26,599 nt of DNA from Geobacteraceae bacterium (GCA_012797715.1 JAAZOO010000170.1:1-26599), one strand, 5' to 3'; shown: positions 1 to 7,093, counted from the stretch's first letter. The notes: a model not told the origin generated them from the letters alone. Numbers and translations: made by a program.

Positions 1-130
1 ATTGAGCGGCCACAGCCGATACTGTCCGGACAAAAAGGGTGAGTGTATCGGCTGTAGTGAAATAAGCTTGGAGCAGGAGAAAGACGGCAATGGGAGAGAA
101 CGAAGGATGCCTCCACCTGCCGAATCTAGG
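1..130 (-). mobile_element. MITE-like foldback repeat, copy 1 (cut by window start)
   Basis: This stretch is the reverse complement of 6322-6452 with 7 substitutions and one single-base indel, about 94% identity. It ends at the same boundary (CTAGG at 126-130) as the complete copy at 6322-6521. By comparison with that copy, about 69 bp of the element should lie upstream of the window. It contains a perfect 10-bp inverted repeat, CAGCCGATAC (12-21) and GTATCGGCTG. There is no coding capacity. Strand is given relative to the complete copy. Confidence 0.8.
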
Positions 131-343
131 ATAAACCGTTCCGTGGGACTGGCGTCCAAGCATGCCCGGTAAACGGTTCCCTGGGCCGTTATGCGGTTTG
201 GCGGTATGGACTGGTACGGTGGTTACAGCGAAAAGACGGGCCGTTCGAGGCAGCCGCGCCTGGTCACCATGGGGAACGCACGGAATACGCGAAGGAGGGA
301 TTGGTGCGGCGGATCGGTAGGAGCCGCCGTAAGGGAAAACCGG
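131..343. other. Non-coding gap between the repeat and the transglycosylase gene
   Basis: I see no gene here. It carries a 7-bp inverted repeat, AACCGTT (133-139) and AACGGTT (172-178). A second small hairpin is CGGCGG (307-312) with CCGCCG (324-329), just downstream of the transglycosylase stop codon on the minus strand. Neither is followed by a T-run, so neither qualifies as an intrinsic terminator. Confidence 0.5.
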
Positions 344-1120
344 TTACCCGGCGTAATCGGCATAAAATCCTTTGACCCTGGAAAGATAGGAGCGAGTCTC
401 CGATGGAAGCCTTCCGGATTTCCGGTCGACATTTCCGGGACCCCAATTATAGGCTGCGAGAGCACGGTCCAGATCGCCGTTATAGCGATCGAGCATTCTC
501 CGTAGATAACGGGTTCCGGCCATGACATTCTGCTCAGGGTCACGGGAATCCGTGACGCCCAGATCCCTGGCCGTGCCGGGCATGAGTTGCATGAGGCCTT
601 GTGCACCGACAGGGGAAACCGCGTCAGGATTGAAATTGCTTTCCGCCTTGATAACGGCGCGAATGAGATCGGGATCCATATCGTAGCGGCGTGCGGCACG
701 CCGAATGATGTCGTCAAGACCGGGACCCTTCGCCTCTGTTCCGCGGGGTTGGCGGAGCGGTTGTTCCGCGACGGCGTAGGTGTCAGGGATGGGGGGTTCT
801 TCCGGAGCTGCCGGAGGGGTTTCGGGGGAAGGCTCGTACCTGCGGACAAGGTACTCAAGTGCCGGTCCGGTGGCGTACGGCTCCGGTTCGCGAAAATCCT
901 GCTGCAGGGAGAGCGCGTCACGCATCATGCGCAGGCGGAGGAGTTCTGCGTGGGCTGCGGCTCTTTCTGCTGCTGTCGCCGTGCTTTCCCCGCTGCCGCC
1001 CATAGCGGAGAGAAGGTTGGAAAACCGGGAGTCCCGGTTTGACGGACCGTTCACGGCGTCGGGTGGGGAGGCCGCATCGGACCGTATCCGATAGAGGTTC
1101 TCAATGGAACGTATTGTCAT
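344..1120 (-). CDS. Lytic transglycosylase, SLT family
   Basis: A peptidoglycan-cleaving lytic transglycosylase of 258 residues. The C-terminal SLT domain (about 132-255) shows the family landmarks: the catalytic glutamate in AVIKAESNF (E160), GAQGLMQLMP (172-181) and AYNWGPGNV (223-231), a variant of the usual AYNAGPG. Residues 1-130 are low-complexity, rich in Ala, Pro and Glu. I see no Sec signal peptide or lipobox, which is unusual for an enzyme acting in the periplasm. Flagellar-type transglycosylases can lack Sec signals, so export by another route is possible, but no flagellar gene is visible here. The gene follows the sigma-54 response regulator at 1139-2533 by 18 bp and is probably co-transcribed with it. 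The family call is secure; the role is not. Confidence 0.88.
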   Translation of the reverse strand: MTIRSIENLYRIRSDAASPPDAVNGPSNRDSRFSNLLSAMGGSGESTATAAERAAAHAELLRLRMMRDALSLQQDFREPEPYATGPALEYLVRRYEPSPETPPAAPEEPPIPDTYAVAEQPLRQPRGTEAKGPGLDDIIRRAARRYDMDPDLIRAVIKAESNFNPDAVSPVGAQGLMQLMPGTARDLGVTDSRDPEQNVMAGTRYLRRMLDRYNGDLDRALAAYNWGPGNVDRKSGRLPSETRSYLSRVKGFYADYAG

Positions 1121-1138
1121 CGGGTTCGTGTCCGGAAC

Positions 1139-2533
1139 TCAGCTGGCAAGGGCCAATTCCGGGAAAAACATCTTTTTTTTCTTCAGTTTTTCGATAAAGG
1201 TGGTGCGTTTCAGATTCAAGAGCGAAGCTGCTTCTTTCTTGTTCCCGCCGGTTTTCTCAAGGGCCTGGAGAATCAGACGGTTTTCGAATTCCTCAACTGC
1301 GCTGCTCAGACAGATGCCGTCACTGGGGAGGGAGACCGCGGCGGGCTGCGGCTTCACAATCGTCCCGCGGTATTTTTCAGGAAGATCTGCCAGGGTTACC
1401 GTGCCGGAACCTTTCAGGATGACCATTCTCTCCACAAGGTTCTCCAGTTCGCGGATATTGCCCGGCCAGTCGAATGAGCACAAGGCATCCAGAGCGTCCG
1501 CATCGAACCCTTTCACATCGCGCCTGCTTTCCCTGTTGAACTTCTGCACAAAGCTCTCCACAAGGAGGGGAATATCTTCCTTTCGCTCCCGCAAAGGGGG
1601 AATCACGATGGGTATCACCGACAGACGGTAGTACAGGTCCTCCCGGAAGGCCTTATCTTCCACCAGCTTCTCGAGATTCTGATTGGTTGCGGCAATGATG
1701 CGTGTGTCTATCTTCTTGGGGCGGGTCGCGCCGACAGGTTCCAGTTCCCGGTTCTGCAAAACGCGCAGCAGCTTCACCTGGAGGCATGTCTTCATGTCGC
1801 CGATCTCGTCCAGGAACAACGTTCCCTTGTCTGCCATTTCGAACCGGCCGACCCTGGTGGCAACCGCTCCCGTAAAGGAACCCTTCACATGGCCGAAAAG
1901 CTCGCTTTCCAGGAGATCGTCGGGGATCGCACCGCAGTTTACGGGGACAAAGTTCCTGCTCTTTCTATTGCTCAACTCGTGAATCGACTGGGCCACGAGC
2001 TCCTTACCCGTTCCCGACTCCCCCTGGATGAGCACCGTGGCATCGGAATCCGCGACCTTCTCGATGAGCTCGAACAGGGCAAGCATTTTGGGGCTTTCGC
2101 CGATCATCTTGATGCGGGCCCTGTTTCGCAGTGCCGGAGTCTTCCGATAACTGCGGCTCTGGAGGGAGTAATGCTCAAAACCTCTCTGGATAATGGTTTC
2201 CAGTTCTTCCAGGTCAAAGGGTTTTTCAAGATAGAAGAACGCGCCCGCCTTGAGGAGATTGGAGGTCATGACGCTGTTGCCGAACGCGCTGTAGACGATG
2301 GCGACGATTTCGGGACGAACGGCTTTCACCCGTTTTATGAACTCGAGACCGTTCACTTTCGGCATCATTACATCGGTAACAACCAGATCGATGTCTTCCG
2401 ATTCTATTTTTTCCAAAGCCTCCATGGCGTCGCATGCCTGGAAGACCTGATACCCTTTGTACGAAAGAAAGGTCGCTACCAGATCTCTGGTCTGCTTGTC
2501 GTCGTCGGTAATCAGGATCCGTCTCTCTTCCAT
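1139..2533 (-). CDS. Sigma-54-dependent response regulator (NtrC family)
   Basis: A 464-residue activator of sigma-54 promoters with receiver, AAA+ and Fis-type helix-turn-helix domains. The receiver (about 4-120) has the acidic triad D10-D12, phospho-acceptor D54 and K104. The AAA+ domain (about 142-375) has Walker A GESGTGKE (171-178) and Walker B GTLFLDEIGD (237-246). The sigma-54-contacting loop reads GSFTGA (218-223) instead of the consensus GAFTGA. The C-terminus has a Fis-type DNA-binding helix pair (EAASLLNLKRTTF). No cognate histidine kinase gene is present in the window, so signal and regulon are unknown. A sigma-54 promoter candidate lies about 90 bp upstream of the start, suggesting self-regulation or a cascade. 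The start is an ATG preceded by a G-rich ribosome binding site. Confidence 0.93.
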   Translation of the reverse strand: MEERRILITDDDKQTRDLVATFLSYKGYQVFQACDAMEALEKIESEDIDLVVTDVMMPKVNGLEFIKRVKAVRPEIVAIVYSAFGNSVMTSNLLKAGAFFYLEKPFDLEELETIIQRGFEHYSLQSRSYRKTPALRNRARIKMIGESPKMLALFELIEKVADSDATVLIQGESGTGKELVAQSIHELSNRKSRNFVPVNCGAIPDDLLESELFGHVKGSFTGAVATRVGRFEMADKGTLFLDEIGDMKTCLQVKLLRVLQNRELEPVGATRPKKIDTRIIAATNQNLEKLVEDKAFREDLYYRLSVIPIVIPPLRERKEDIPLLVESFVQKFNRESRRDVKGFDADALDALCSFDWPGNIRELENLVERMVILKGSGTVTLADLPEKYRGTIVKPQPAAVSLPSDGICLSSAVEEFENRLILQALEKTGGNKKEAASLLNLKRTTFIEKLKKKKMFFPELALAS

Positions 2534-2933
2534 GTCCAGCCCCCCAAATGCTCAAACCGTGAACATAACACCGGGAATCGCTTCCGAGCCTCCCGTGCGC
2601 CTCGTGTCTCGCATCCATGTGAGCAACTTTAATGCCAAAATGCCAGCACCAGGAGATGTCATTATTTTATCAATAATATCGGCACAATACAGACGCAAAG
2701 GGACAGTTCCTCCCTTTCTGTGCACACACCCTTCATGCTCACGCCATGAACAGAAACACAAAGGGGAGCATGATACTGTTAATAATATCGAATAGTTACT
2801 TTAATTTCCCAGAGAATGATCAGGGTTTGAACAGAGAGCATGGCAAGGTGGGGTATCACGGAGGGAGAAAGCTTTCAAGCAAACGAAGACTGAAAGCGGG
2901 AGGGAACCGTGAAAAGAAGGGGTGAGAGGAACG
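2534..2933. promoter_or_regulatory. 400-bp regulatory gap between the two sigma-54 activator genes
   Basis: No gene is seen. Besides the sigma-54 promoter, it contains a 10-bp direct repeat AATAATATCG at 2672-2681 and 2781-2790. These lie 40-160 bp upstream of that promoter, where enhancer sites for sigma-54 activators normally sit. There is also an inverted repeat TCATGCT/AGCATGA around 2733-2773. The enhancer reading is inference. Just downstream of the gene ending at 2934 there is a CTTTCA/TGAAAG hairpin without a T-run. Confidence 0.4.
2622..2637 (-). promoter_or_regulatory. Sigma-54 (-24/-12) promoter candidate
   Basis: On the minus strand this reads TGGCAT-TAAAG-TTGCT. The -24 GG and -12 GC are separated by exactly 10 bases, matching the sigma-54 consensus TGGCAC-N5-TTGCW at all but one core position. 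It lies about 90 bp upstream of the response regulator start at 2533, giving a leader of roughly 80 nt. Confidence 0.68.
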
Positions 2934-4391
2934 CTATTCAGTACTGGAGATCTTGTAGCGTTCCAGCCTGTCGCGGAGGGTGTTACGGCTGATTCCGAGG
3001 AGCTTCGCCGTTGTCACCTGATTGTAGTTGCTCCGTATCAAGGCCAAGTGAATCAGGGCCTTCTCCAGTCCGGCGGAAATCGTGTCGTACACGGAACCGT
3101 TCTCCTTTTCACAGATTTCGGAGAAGACAGGCTCCAGAAGGCTGCAAAATGCCTTGAAGTACTCGTCCCCTGATCGCTGAACGTTTATCTCGGTCACCTT
3201 GAAGCCGGGCTTTACCTGGAGTAGGGATTCAAAATCCTCCGGCAGCAGGATGTCCCCCTTGCAGAAAAGGGTGGCGGAGTTGATGATATTCTTCAGCTCA
3301 CGGACATTCCCTTCCCAGGGCTGTTTCTGGAGAAGGTCAAGGGCTCCCGGCGAAAGGCCCTTTATCCTCTTGTCATACTGACGGGAGTATTTCTTTACAA
3401 AGAGATCGGCAAGAAGCGGAAGGTCTTCCAGCCGCTCCCGGAGAGGCGGAAGGTAAAAGGACACGACGCGGAGCCGGTAGAACAGGTCGAGTCTGAATTT
3501 CTTTTCATTAACTGCCTTCATGAGGCTGAAATTGGTTGCCGCAATCACCCGGACATTGACTTTAATCGTCTCATTGCCCCCGACCCGTTCAAACTCCTGA
3601 TTTTCAAGAACCCGCAAAAGCTTTCCCTGGTTGGACAGACTCATCTCGCCTATCTCGTCCAGAAAAATCGTCCCTCCGTCGCACTGCTCGAACTTCCCAA
3701 TCCTGCGGCAGTGAGCATCGGTAAAGGCTCCTTTTTCGTGGCCGAACAGTTCGCTTTCCAGAAGGGTCTCGGGAAGAGCGGCGCAGTTCACCGCAAGGAA
3801 GGTCTTGTCGGCTCGTTTCGAATTGTTGTAGATGGCGCGGGCAAGCAACTCCTTGCCCGTTCCGCTCGCCCCCTGGATCAGCACGCTTGCGTCAGAATCG
3901 GCTATCTTCCCGACCATTTTCCAGATCTGGATCATCTGGGGGCACGAGCCGATCATGATGTCTTCTTCCAGCTCGGCGTCGCTGATCTGGTCGGAAAGCT
4001 CGGCATAGCGGACCTTGCGGTTCAGAAGATTGCACTCAAGAGCCTTCTGAACGACATCTTTCAGCTTCTCAATGTCGAACGGTTTGGTCAGGTACTCGTA
4101 CGCACCATGCTTCATCGCCTCGATGGCGTTCTGGGTGGTTCTGTACCCCGTTGTCATAATCACGGACAGACCGGGATCGATCTGCTTTATTTCACGCAAT
4201 ACTTCGAGACCGGATTTTTTGGGAACGCAGATATCAAGGATCGCGACATTCGGATGTTCGGATACCACCCGATTTACCGCGGATTCGCTGTCGGTCTCCA
4301 GAATAATCTCCATGTCATCATCTTCGAAGACGGCCGCAAGGAGTTGGAGTATTGCCTCGTCGTCATCCAGTATCAGTAGTTTGCTTTTCAT
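2934..4391 (-). CDS. Sigma-54-dependent response regulator with variant GAFTDA loop
   Basis: A 485-residue NtrC-family activator. The receiver domain (about 4-120) has D9-D11, phospho-acceptor D53 and K103. The AAA+ domain (about 146-380) has Walker A GASGTGKE (174-181) and Walker B TIFLDEIGEM (241-250). The loop that touches sigma-54 reads GAFTDA (221-226), an Asp replacing the second Gly of GAFTGA while the essential Thr is kept. A Fis-type helix-turn-helix closes the protein (TTAKLLGISRNTLRDRL, about 459-475). It is a paralogue of the neighbouring regulator (1139-2533) but with a 400-bp gap, so it is probably transcribed separately. The ATG at 4391 has an AGGA ribosome binding site 5-6 bases upstream. 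The partner kinase is not in the window. Confidence 0.92.
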   Translation of the reverse strand: MKSKLLILDDDEAILQLLAAVFEDDDMEIILETDSESAVNRVVSEHPNVAILDICVPKKSGLEVLREIKQIDPGLSVIMTTGYRTTQNAIEAMKHGAYEYLTKPFDIEKLKDVVQKALECNLLNRKVRYAELSDQISDAELEEDIMIGSCPQMIQIWKMVGKIADSDASVLIQGASGTGKELLARAIYNNSKRADKTFLAVNCAALPETLLESELFGHEKGAFTDAHCRRIGKFEQCDGGTIFLDEIGEMSLSNQGKLLRVLENQEFERVGGNETIKVNVRVIAATNFSLMKAVNEKKFRLDLFYRLRVVSFYLPPLRERLEDLPLLADLFVKKYSRQYDKRIKGLSPGALDLLQKQPWEGNVRELKNIINSATLFCKGDILLPEDFESLLQVKPGFKVTEINVQRSGDEYFKAFCSLLEPVFSEICEKENGSVYDTISAGLEKALIHLALIRSNYNQVTTAKLLGISRNTLRDRLERYKISSTE

Positions 4392-4509
4392 GCGGTTCCT
4401 ATTGCATTCCCCGGTTGATATTTGTCCGAGAATAACACAAAGAAGCCTGTAAAAACAATACGAATCACTCCTTTCTTCTCACGTGGTCCCAACTTACGGC
4501 GTGGGGGCA

Positions 4510-4803
4510 CTATTCGTCCCAGCCGCTTTTCAGGCGGTGTCTCAGGACGGCGTTTTCCGACTCGACCTCGGCACATATCCGTTCTGCCTCGCTAGCCGTC
4601 AGGCCGACGGTAGGGTGGTTTCCCATCCAGTGGGTGAGATCGTCCTTCGGAGATGTGAGGAGACACGGCAGAGGAGGCCCGGCAATATGTTTTCCGTTGA
4701 GATAGAGCGCCGCTTCATACACTCCCTCGCGCTTCACAAGATTGAATTCGGCCAGGTATCCTGCTTTGAGAATTTTTTTCAAAATGAGCCTTTTTACTAT
4801 CAT
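4510..4803 (-). CDS. Small protein of unknown function (97 residues)
   Basis: I do not recognise this protein. The reading frame is open further upstream, but that part runs antisense-free inside the next gene in another frame. I therefore place the start at the ATG at 4803, which has AAGGAT about 8 bases upstream. The protein begins with a basic segment (MIVKRLILKKILKAG), continues as mixed alpha/beta sequence with a GKHIAGPPLP stretch, and ends with an acidic helix rich in Glu (about 70-90). No signal peptide, transmembrane helix or metal-binding motif is visible. It lies 160 bp downstream of the EAL-HDOD gene and 118 bp upstream of the second sigma-54 activator, all on the same strand. Codon use looks like that of its neighbours, so it is probably real. 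Confidence 0.6.
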   Translation of the reverse strand: MIVKRLILKKILKAGYLAEFNLVKREGVYEAALYLNGKHIAGPPLPCLLTSPKDDLTHWMGNHPTVGLTASEAERICAEVESENAVLRHRLKSGWDE

Positions 4804-4963
4804 ATATCGTATCCTTGAAAAATCCGTCCCTGTGGAGGTAACGAAAAGCTGCACGGAAGAACGCTCTCCCGGAGGGCAGTCTCCCTGCACCCTTCGATTA
4901 GCATTGGCTTTTTCCCTTTCATTTCGGCAGACGCGCGGGAAACTTAAATACTCTTTGTTCCCG

Positions 4964-6205
4964 TCACAGACCTTCTTCCATGCGGTTTGCCCACTCGATG
5001 GCCTGCACCTGATATTCCAGCAGGGACTCCAGGTTGCAGGAGGATTCATCCAAGAGCTTTTGCAGGTTCGATAAATCAAGGCTCTCCAGGCTTTCCGCCA
5101 CACGGAGGAGTCTTCCCAGGTGACCTTCCCGGTGGATGAGCGCACACCGCACATCGTCCGTAAGATTGAGCTGTTCCAGGATGTCTTCCATGGGAGACTC
5201 GAACAGCACATCGATCAGGGAAAGGACTCCCGTCATGAATGCGCTCTCCGAATAATCCTTTCCCGTGTGTTCTTCCCGTTGATGTGCCGAGAGGAGCTCC
5301 ATCAAACGGCCCCGTATGGCAGCGGTTTCCAGCAGGGGATTCCCGACGCCGCCCGCGGACTCGGTGGCGAATAGGGCCAACTGAACCCAGCGTTTCAACT
5401 GCTGCATGCCGAGAACCACCAAGGCGTGCCGAAGCGTCCGAATTTTTTCCTTCATTCCTATGACGACGGAATTTACAAGCCGCAGCAGATTGTAGGTAAG
5501 GGTGGGATTATGCTTGAAGGTCCCTTCAATCTCTTCAAACTCGGCATCGGAGCAGACCAGTTGCAGGAGCTTCAAAAGGGTTGTCCCCGCCACATCGACC
5601 CGTTTCGTATTGAGGACAGCCGGCCGAGCGAAAAAATACCCCTGGAACAGCTGGAACCCCAGGGAGAGACAGTCGAGGTACTGTTGAGTTGTCTCCACCT
5701 TCTCCGCAAGCAACACCACATTGCGGGTACGCAGAATTTTCACCATCTCGAGAACTGTTTCAGGAGACGCCTGCAGAATATCAATCTTTACAATATCAAC
5801 GACATCGTACAACGGCTCGTAATCGGGATGGTAGAGATTATCATCCAGAGCCAGAAGGAAACCTCGATCTTTCAGTTCCCGGCACCTTCTCAGCACCGGT
5901 TCCGTTGCGGTTATCGTTTCCAGCAGCTCAATCACAATCCTGTCGGACGGGAGAATTTCAAGCATATCGTTCATCAGGAGATCGCCGGTGACGTTAATGA
6001 ACCCTTTATGCTTGCCGAGAACGGAAGAAACTCCGAAGGTTGACAGAACATTGCTGATTACGGACCTCTCCGCGAAGGCCAGGTCCGTAATATGGGCGTG
6101 GAGGGTATCAGCGGCACGAAACAGCAATTCGTACCCGAATATCTTTTTCTGTCTATCCAGTATCGGCTGACGGCCTAGAAATATCTTTCCCTGTATCTCA
6201 CTCAT
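4964..6205 (-). CDS. EAL-HDOD (YuxH-type) signalling protein
   Basis: A 413-residue protein with an N-terminal EAL-like domain (about 8-200) and a C-terminal HDOD domain (about 205-390), the YuxH architecture. The EAL domain keeps ELLFR (26-30, an ExLxR match), KID (140-142), an AEKVET variant of AEGVET and QGYFFARP (188-195). However, the loop that should read DDFGTG is DDNLYHPD (121-128), so phosphodiesterase activity against c-di-GMP is doubtful and a binding or scaffolding role is more likely. HDOD domains are found in regulatory proteins and are usually non-catalytic. The ATG at 6205 was preferred over an in-frame start at 6313 because homology begins at SEIQGKIFLGRQPI. An AGAGGAG sits 12 bases upstream, a rather long spacing. 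The foldback element lies 116 bp upstream. Confidence 0.85.
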   Translation of the reverse strand: MSEIQGKIFLGRQPILDRQKKIFGYELLFRAADTLHAHITDLAFAERSVISNVLSTFGVSSVLGKHKGFINVTGDLLMNDMLEILPSDRIVIELLETITATEPVLRRCRELKDRGFLLALDDNLYHPDYEPLYDVVDIVKIDILQASPETVLEMVKILRTRNVVLLAEKVETTQQYLDCLSLGFQLFQGYFFARPAVLNTKRVDVAGTTLLKLLQLVCSDAEFEEIEGTFKHNPTLTYNLLRLVNSVVIGMKEKIRTLRHALVVLGMQQLKRWVQLALFATESAGGVGNPLLETAAIRGRLMELLSAHQREEHTGKDYSESAFMTGVLSLIDVLFESPMEDILEQLNLTDDVRCALIHREGHLGRLLRVAESLESLDLSNLQKLLDESSCNLESLLEYQVQAIEWANRMEEGL

Positions 6206-6321
6206 GGAAACAGTGCTCTCCTCTGAAACACACAGGCAATCACCTTCCGCAACACCAGGATACATCGTTGCATGGTGACGGTCGGGACGCATTCTTCTTG
6301 GGCACATACGCAAGAAATCAA

Positions 6322-6521
6322 CCTAGATTCGGCAGTTGGAGGCATCCTTCGTTCTCTCCGATTGCCGTCTTTGTGCTGCTCTAAGCTCATTTCACTACAG
6401 CCGATACACTCACCCTTTTTGGTTCGGACAGTATCGGCTGTGGCCGCTCAATTTCTCTAAGAGCAGCAACGAAATACGACAGAGTCGCTCTCTGCGGATA
6501 CCTCCAACTGCCGGTTTTAGG
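6322..6521 (+). mobile_element. MITE-like foldback element, complete copy, with 5-bp target duplication
   Basis: A 200-bp non-coding element. Its ends are inverted repeats: the left end starts CCTAGATTCGGCAGTTGGAG and the reverse complement of the right end starts CCTAAAACCGGCAGTTGGAG, 18 of the first 21 bases matching. Similarity between arms resumes around TGCTGCTCT further in, so most of the element can fold back on itself. The centre holds a perfect CAGCCGATAC/GTATCGGCTG pair. The element is flanked directly by ATCAA on both sides (6317-6321 and 6522-6526), consistent with a 5-bp target-site duplication. A second, inverted copy starts the window. No transposase is present, so movement would need one supplied in trans. 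I cannot name the parent IS family. Confidence 0.8.
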
Positions 6522-6524
6522 ATC

Positions 6525-6557
6525 AAAAAAAAAGGCCGGCTTCAAAAAGCCAACCTT
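6525..6557 (-). terminator. Intrinsic terminator after tRNA-Leu
   Basis: On the minus strand AAGGTTGGCTT, a 4-base loop and AAGCCGGCCTT form an 11-bp stem with two G-U pairs. The stem ends in a run of nine T (complement of 6525-6533). It lies 7 bp past the encoded CCA of the tRNA. The right-hand target duplication of the foldback element overlaps the end of the T-run. Confidence 0.88.
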
Positions 6558-6564
6558 GTATTAG

Positions 6565-6652
6565 TGGTGCCCGGGACCGGGATCGAACCGGTACAGCACG
6601 ATGTGCCGAGGGATTTTAAGTCCCTTGCGTCTACCAATTCCGCCACCCGGGC
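6565..6652 (-). tRNA. tRNA-Leu (anticodon UAA)
   Basis: The minus strand starts GCCCGGGTGGCGGAATTGG and closes with the matching acceptor strand CCCGGGC, discriminator A and an encoded CCA. The D-loop GGTAGACGC, anticodon stem-loop GGGACTTAAAATCCC (anticodon TAA), a long class-II variable arm (TCGGCACATCGTGCTGT region) and the T-loop TTCGATC are all visible. It closely resembles bacterial leucine tRNAs with a UAA anticodon. The gene sits downstream of ihfB and ends at a strong terminator. Confidence 0.95.
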
Positions 6653-6727
6653 AGGATCATCTTTTCCACCGGCGCAGCTCTTCAGTCTGCAGTCACCCCC
6701 GAGATGAACTGGAAAAACAACGGATTA

Positions 6728-7009
6728 TCATGAATTATTTACCCTGTCCCTCAGTTCTTTCCCCGTTTTGAAGAACGGGGTCTTCTTGGCTGGAATCGCA
6801 ACCAGTTCGCCGCTTTTCGGATTTCTTGCCTCTCGAGGACCCCTTTGACGAATGGTAAAACTCCCGAATCCTCGTATCTCAACCTTTTCACCACTCTTGA
6901 GGGCATTGCGGATACTGTCGAATACGATATCTACGACTATTTCAGAATCTTTTCTCGTCAAAAGGCTGTTTGATTCCAGCAGCCTTTCAACCAGTTCACT
7001 TTTGGTCAT
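6728..7009 (-). CDS. ihfB: Integration host factor beta-subunit-like DNA-bending protein
   Basis: A 93-residue protein of the HU/IHF family that bends DNA and supports sigma-54 transcription, replication and recombination. The N-terminus MTKSELVERL, the VEIRGFGSF segment (about 44-52), the beta-arm signature RNPKSGE and the C-terminal FFKTGKELRDRVN match IHF-beta better than HU. The ATG at 7009 was chosen because AAGGAG lies 8 bases upstream; an in-frame GTG at 7018 would abut that site. It is the last protein gene of the rpsA transcription unit, the same rpsA-ihfB order as in enterobacteria. The window also encodes two sigma-54 activators, proteins that often depend on IHF for looping. Confidence 0.92.
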   Translation of the reverse strand: MTKSELVERLLESNSLLTRKDSEIVVDIVFDSIRNALKSGEKVEIRGFGSFTIRQRGPREARNPKSGELVAIPAKKTPFFKTGKELRDRVNNS

Positions 7010-7061
7010 ACACGACACTCCTTGTTCCTGATATGCACAGCATCGGTTTCTTGAAGCCCTT

Positions 7062-7093
7062 CCCTCACACAGGAATCCATCGCTGCGTGAGGG
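7062..7093 (-). other. Intercistronic hairpin between rpsA and ihfB
   Basis: In the minus-strand RNA, CCCTCACGCAG and CTGTGTGAGGG pair over 11 bp (one G-U) around a 10-base loop. There is no T-run after it, so it is more likely an RNA-processing or stabilising hairpin than a terminator. Confidence 0.55.

Noticed and set aside
1..130. Riboswitch or structured RNA rather than a mobile repeat
   Set aside because: The second copy has inverted ends and a flanking 5-bp duplication, and both copies lie in non-homologous contexts, which fits an inserted element better.
223..921. 232-residue minus-strand frame overlapping the transglycosylase
   Set aside because: Ser/Pro/Arg-rich shadow of the transglycosylase gene in another frame with no recognisable family.
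4804..5211. Longer start for the orphan protein
   Set aside because: The extension would overlap the EAL-HDOD coding sequence in another frame and has no ribosome binding site; the ATG at 4803 does.
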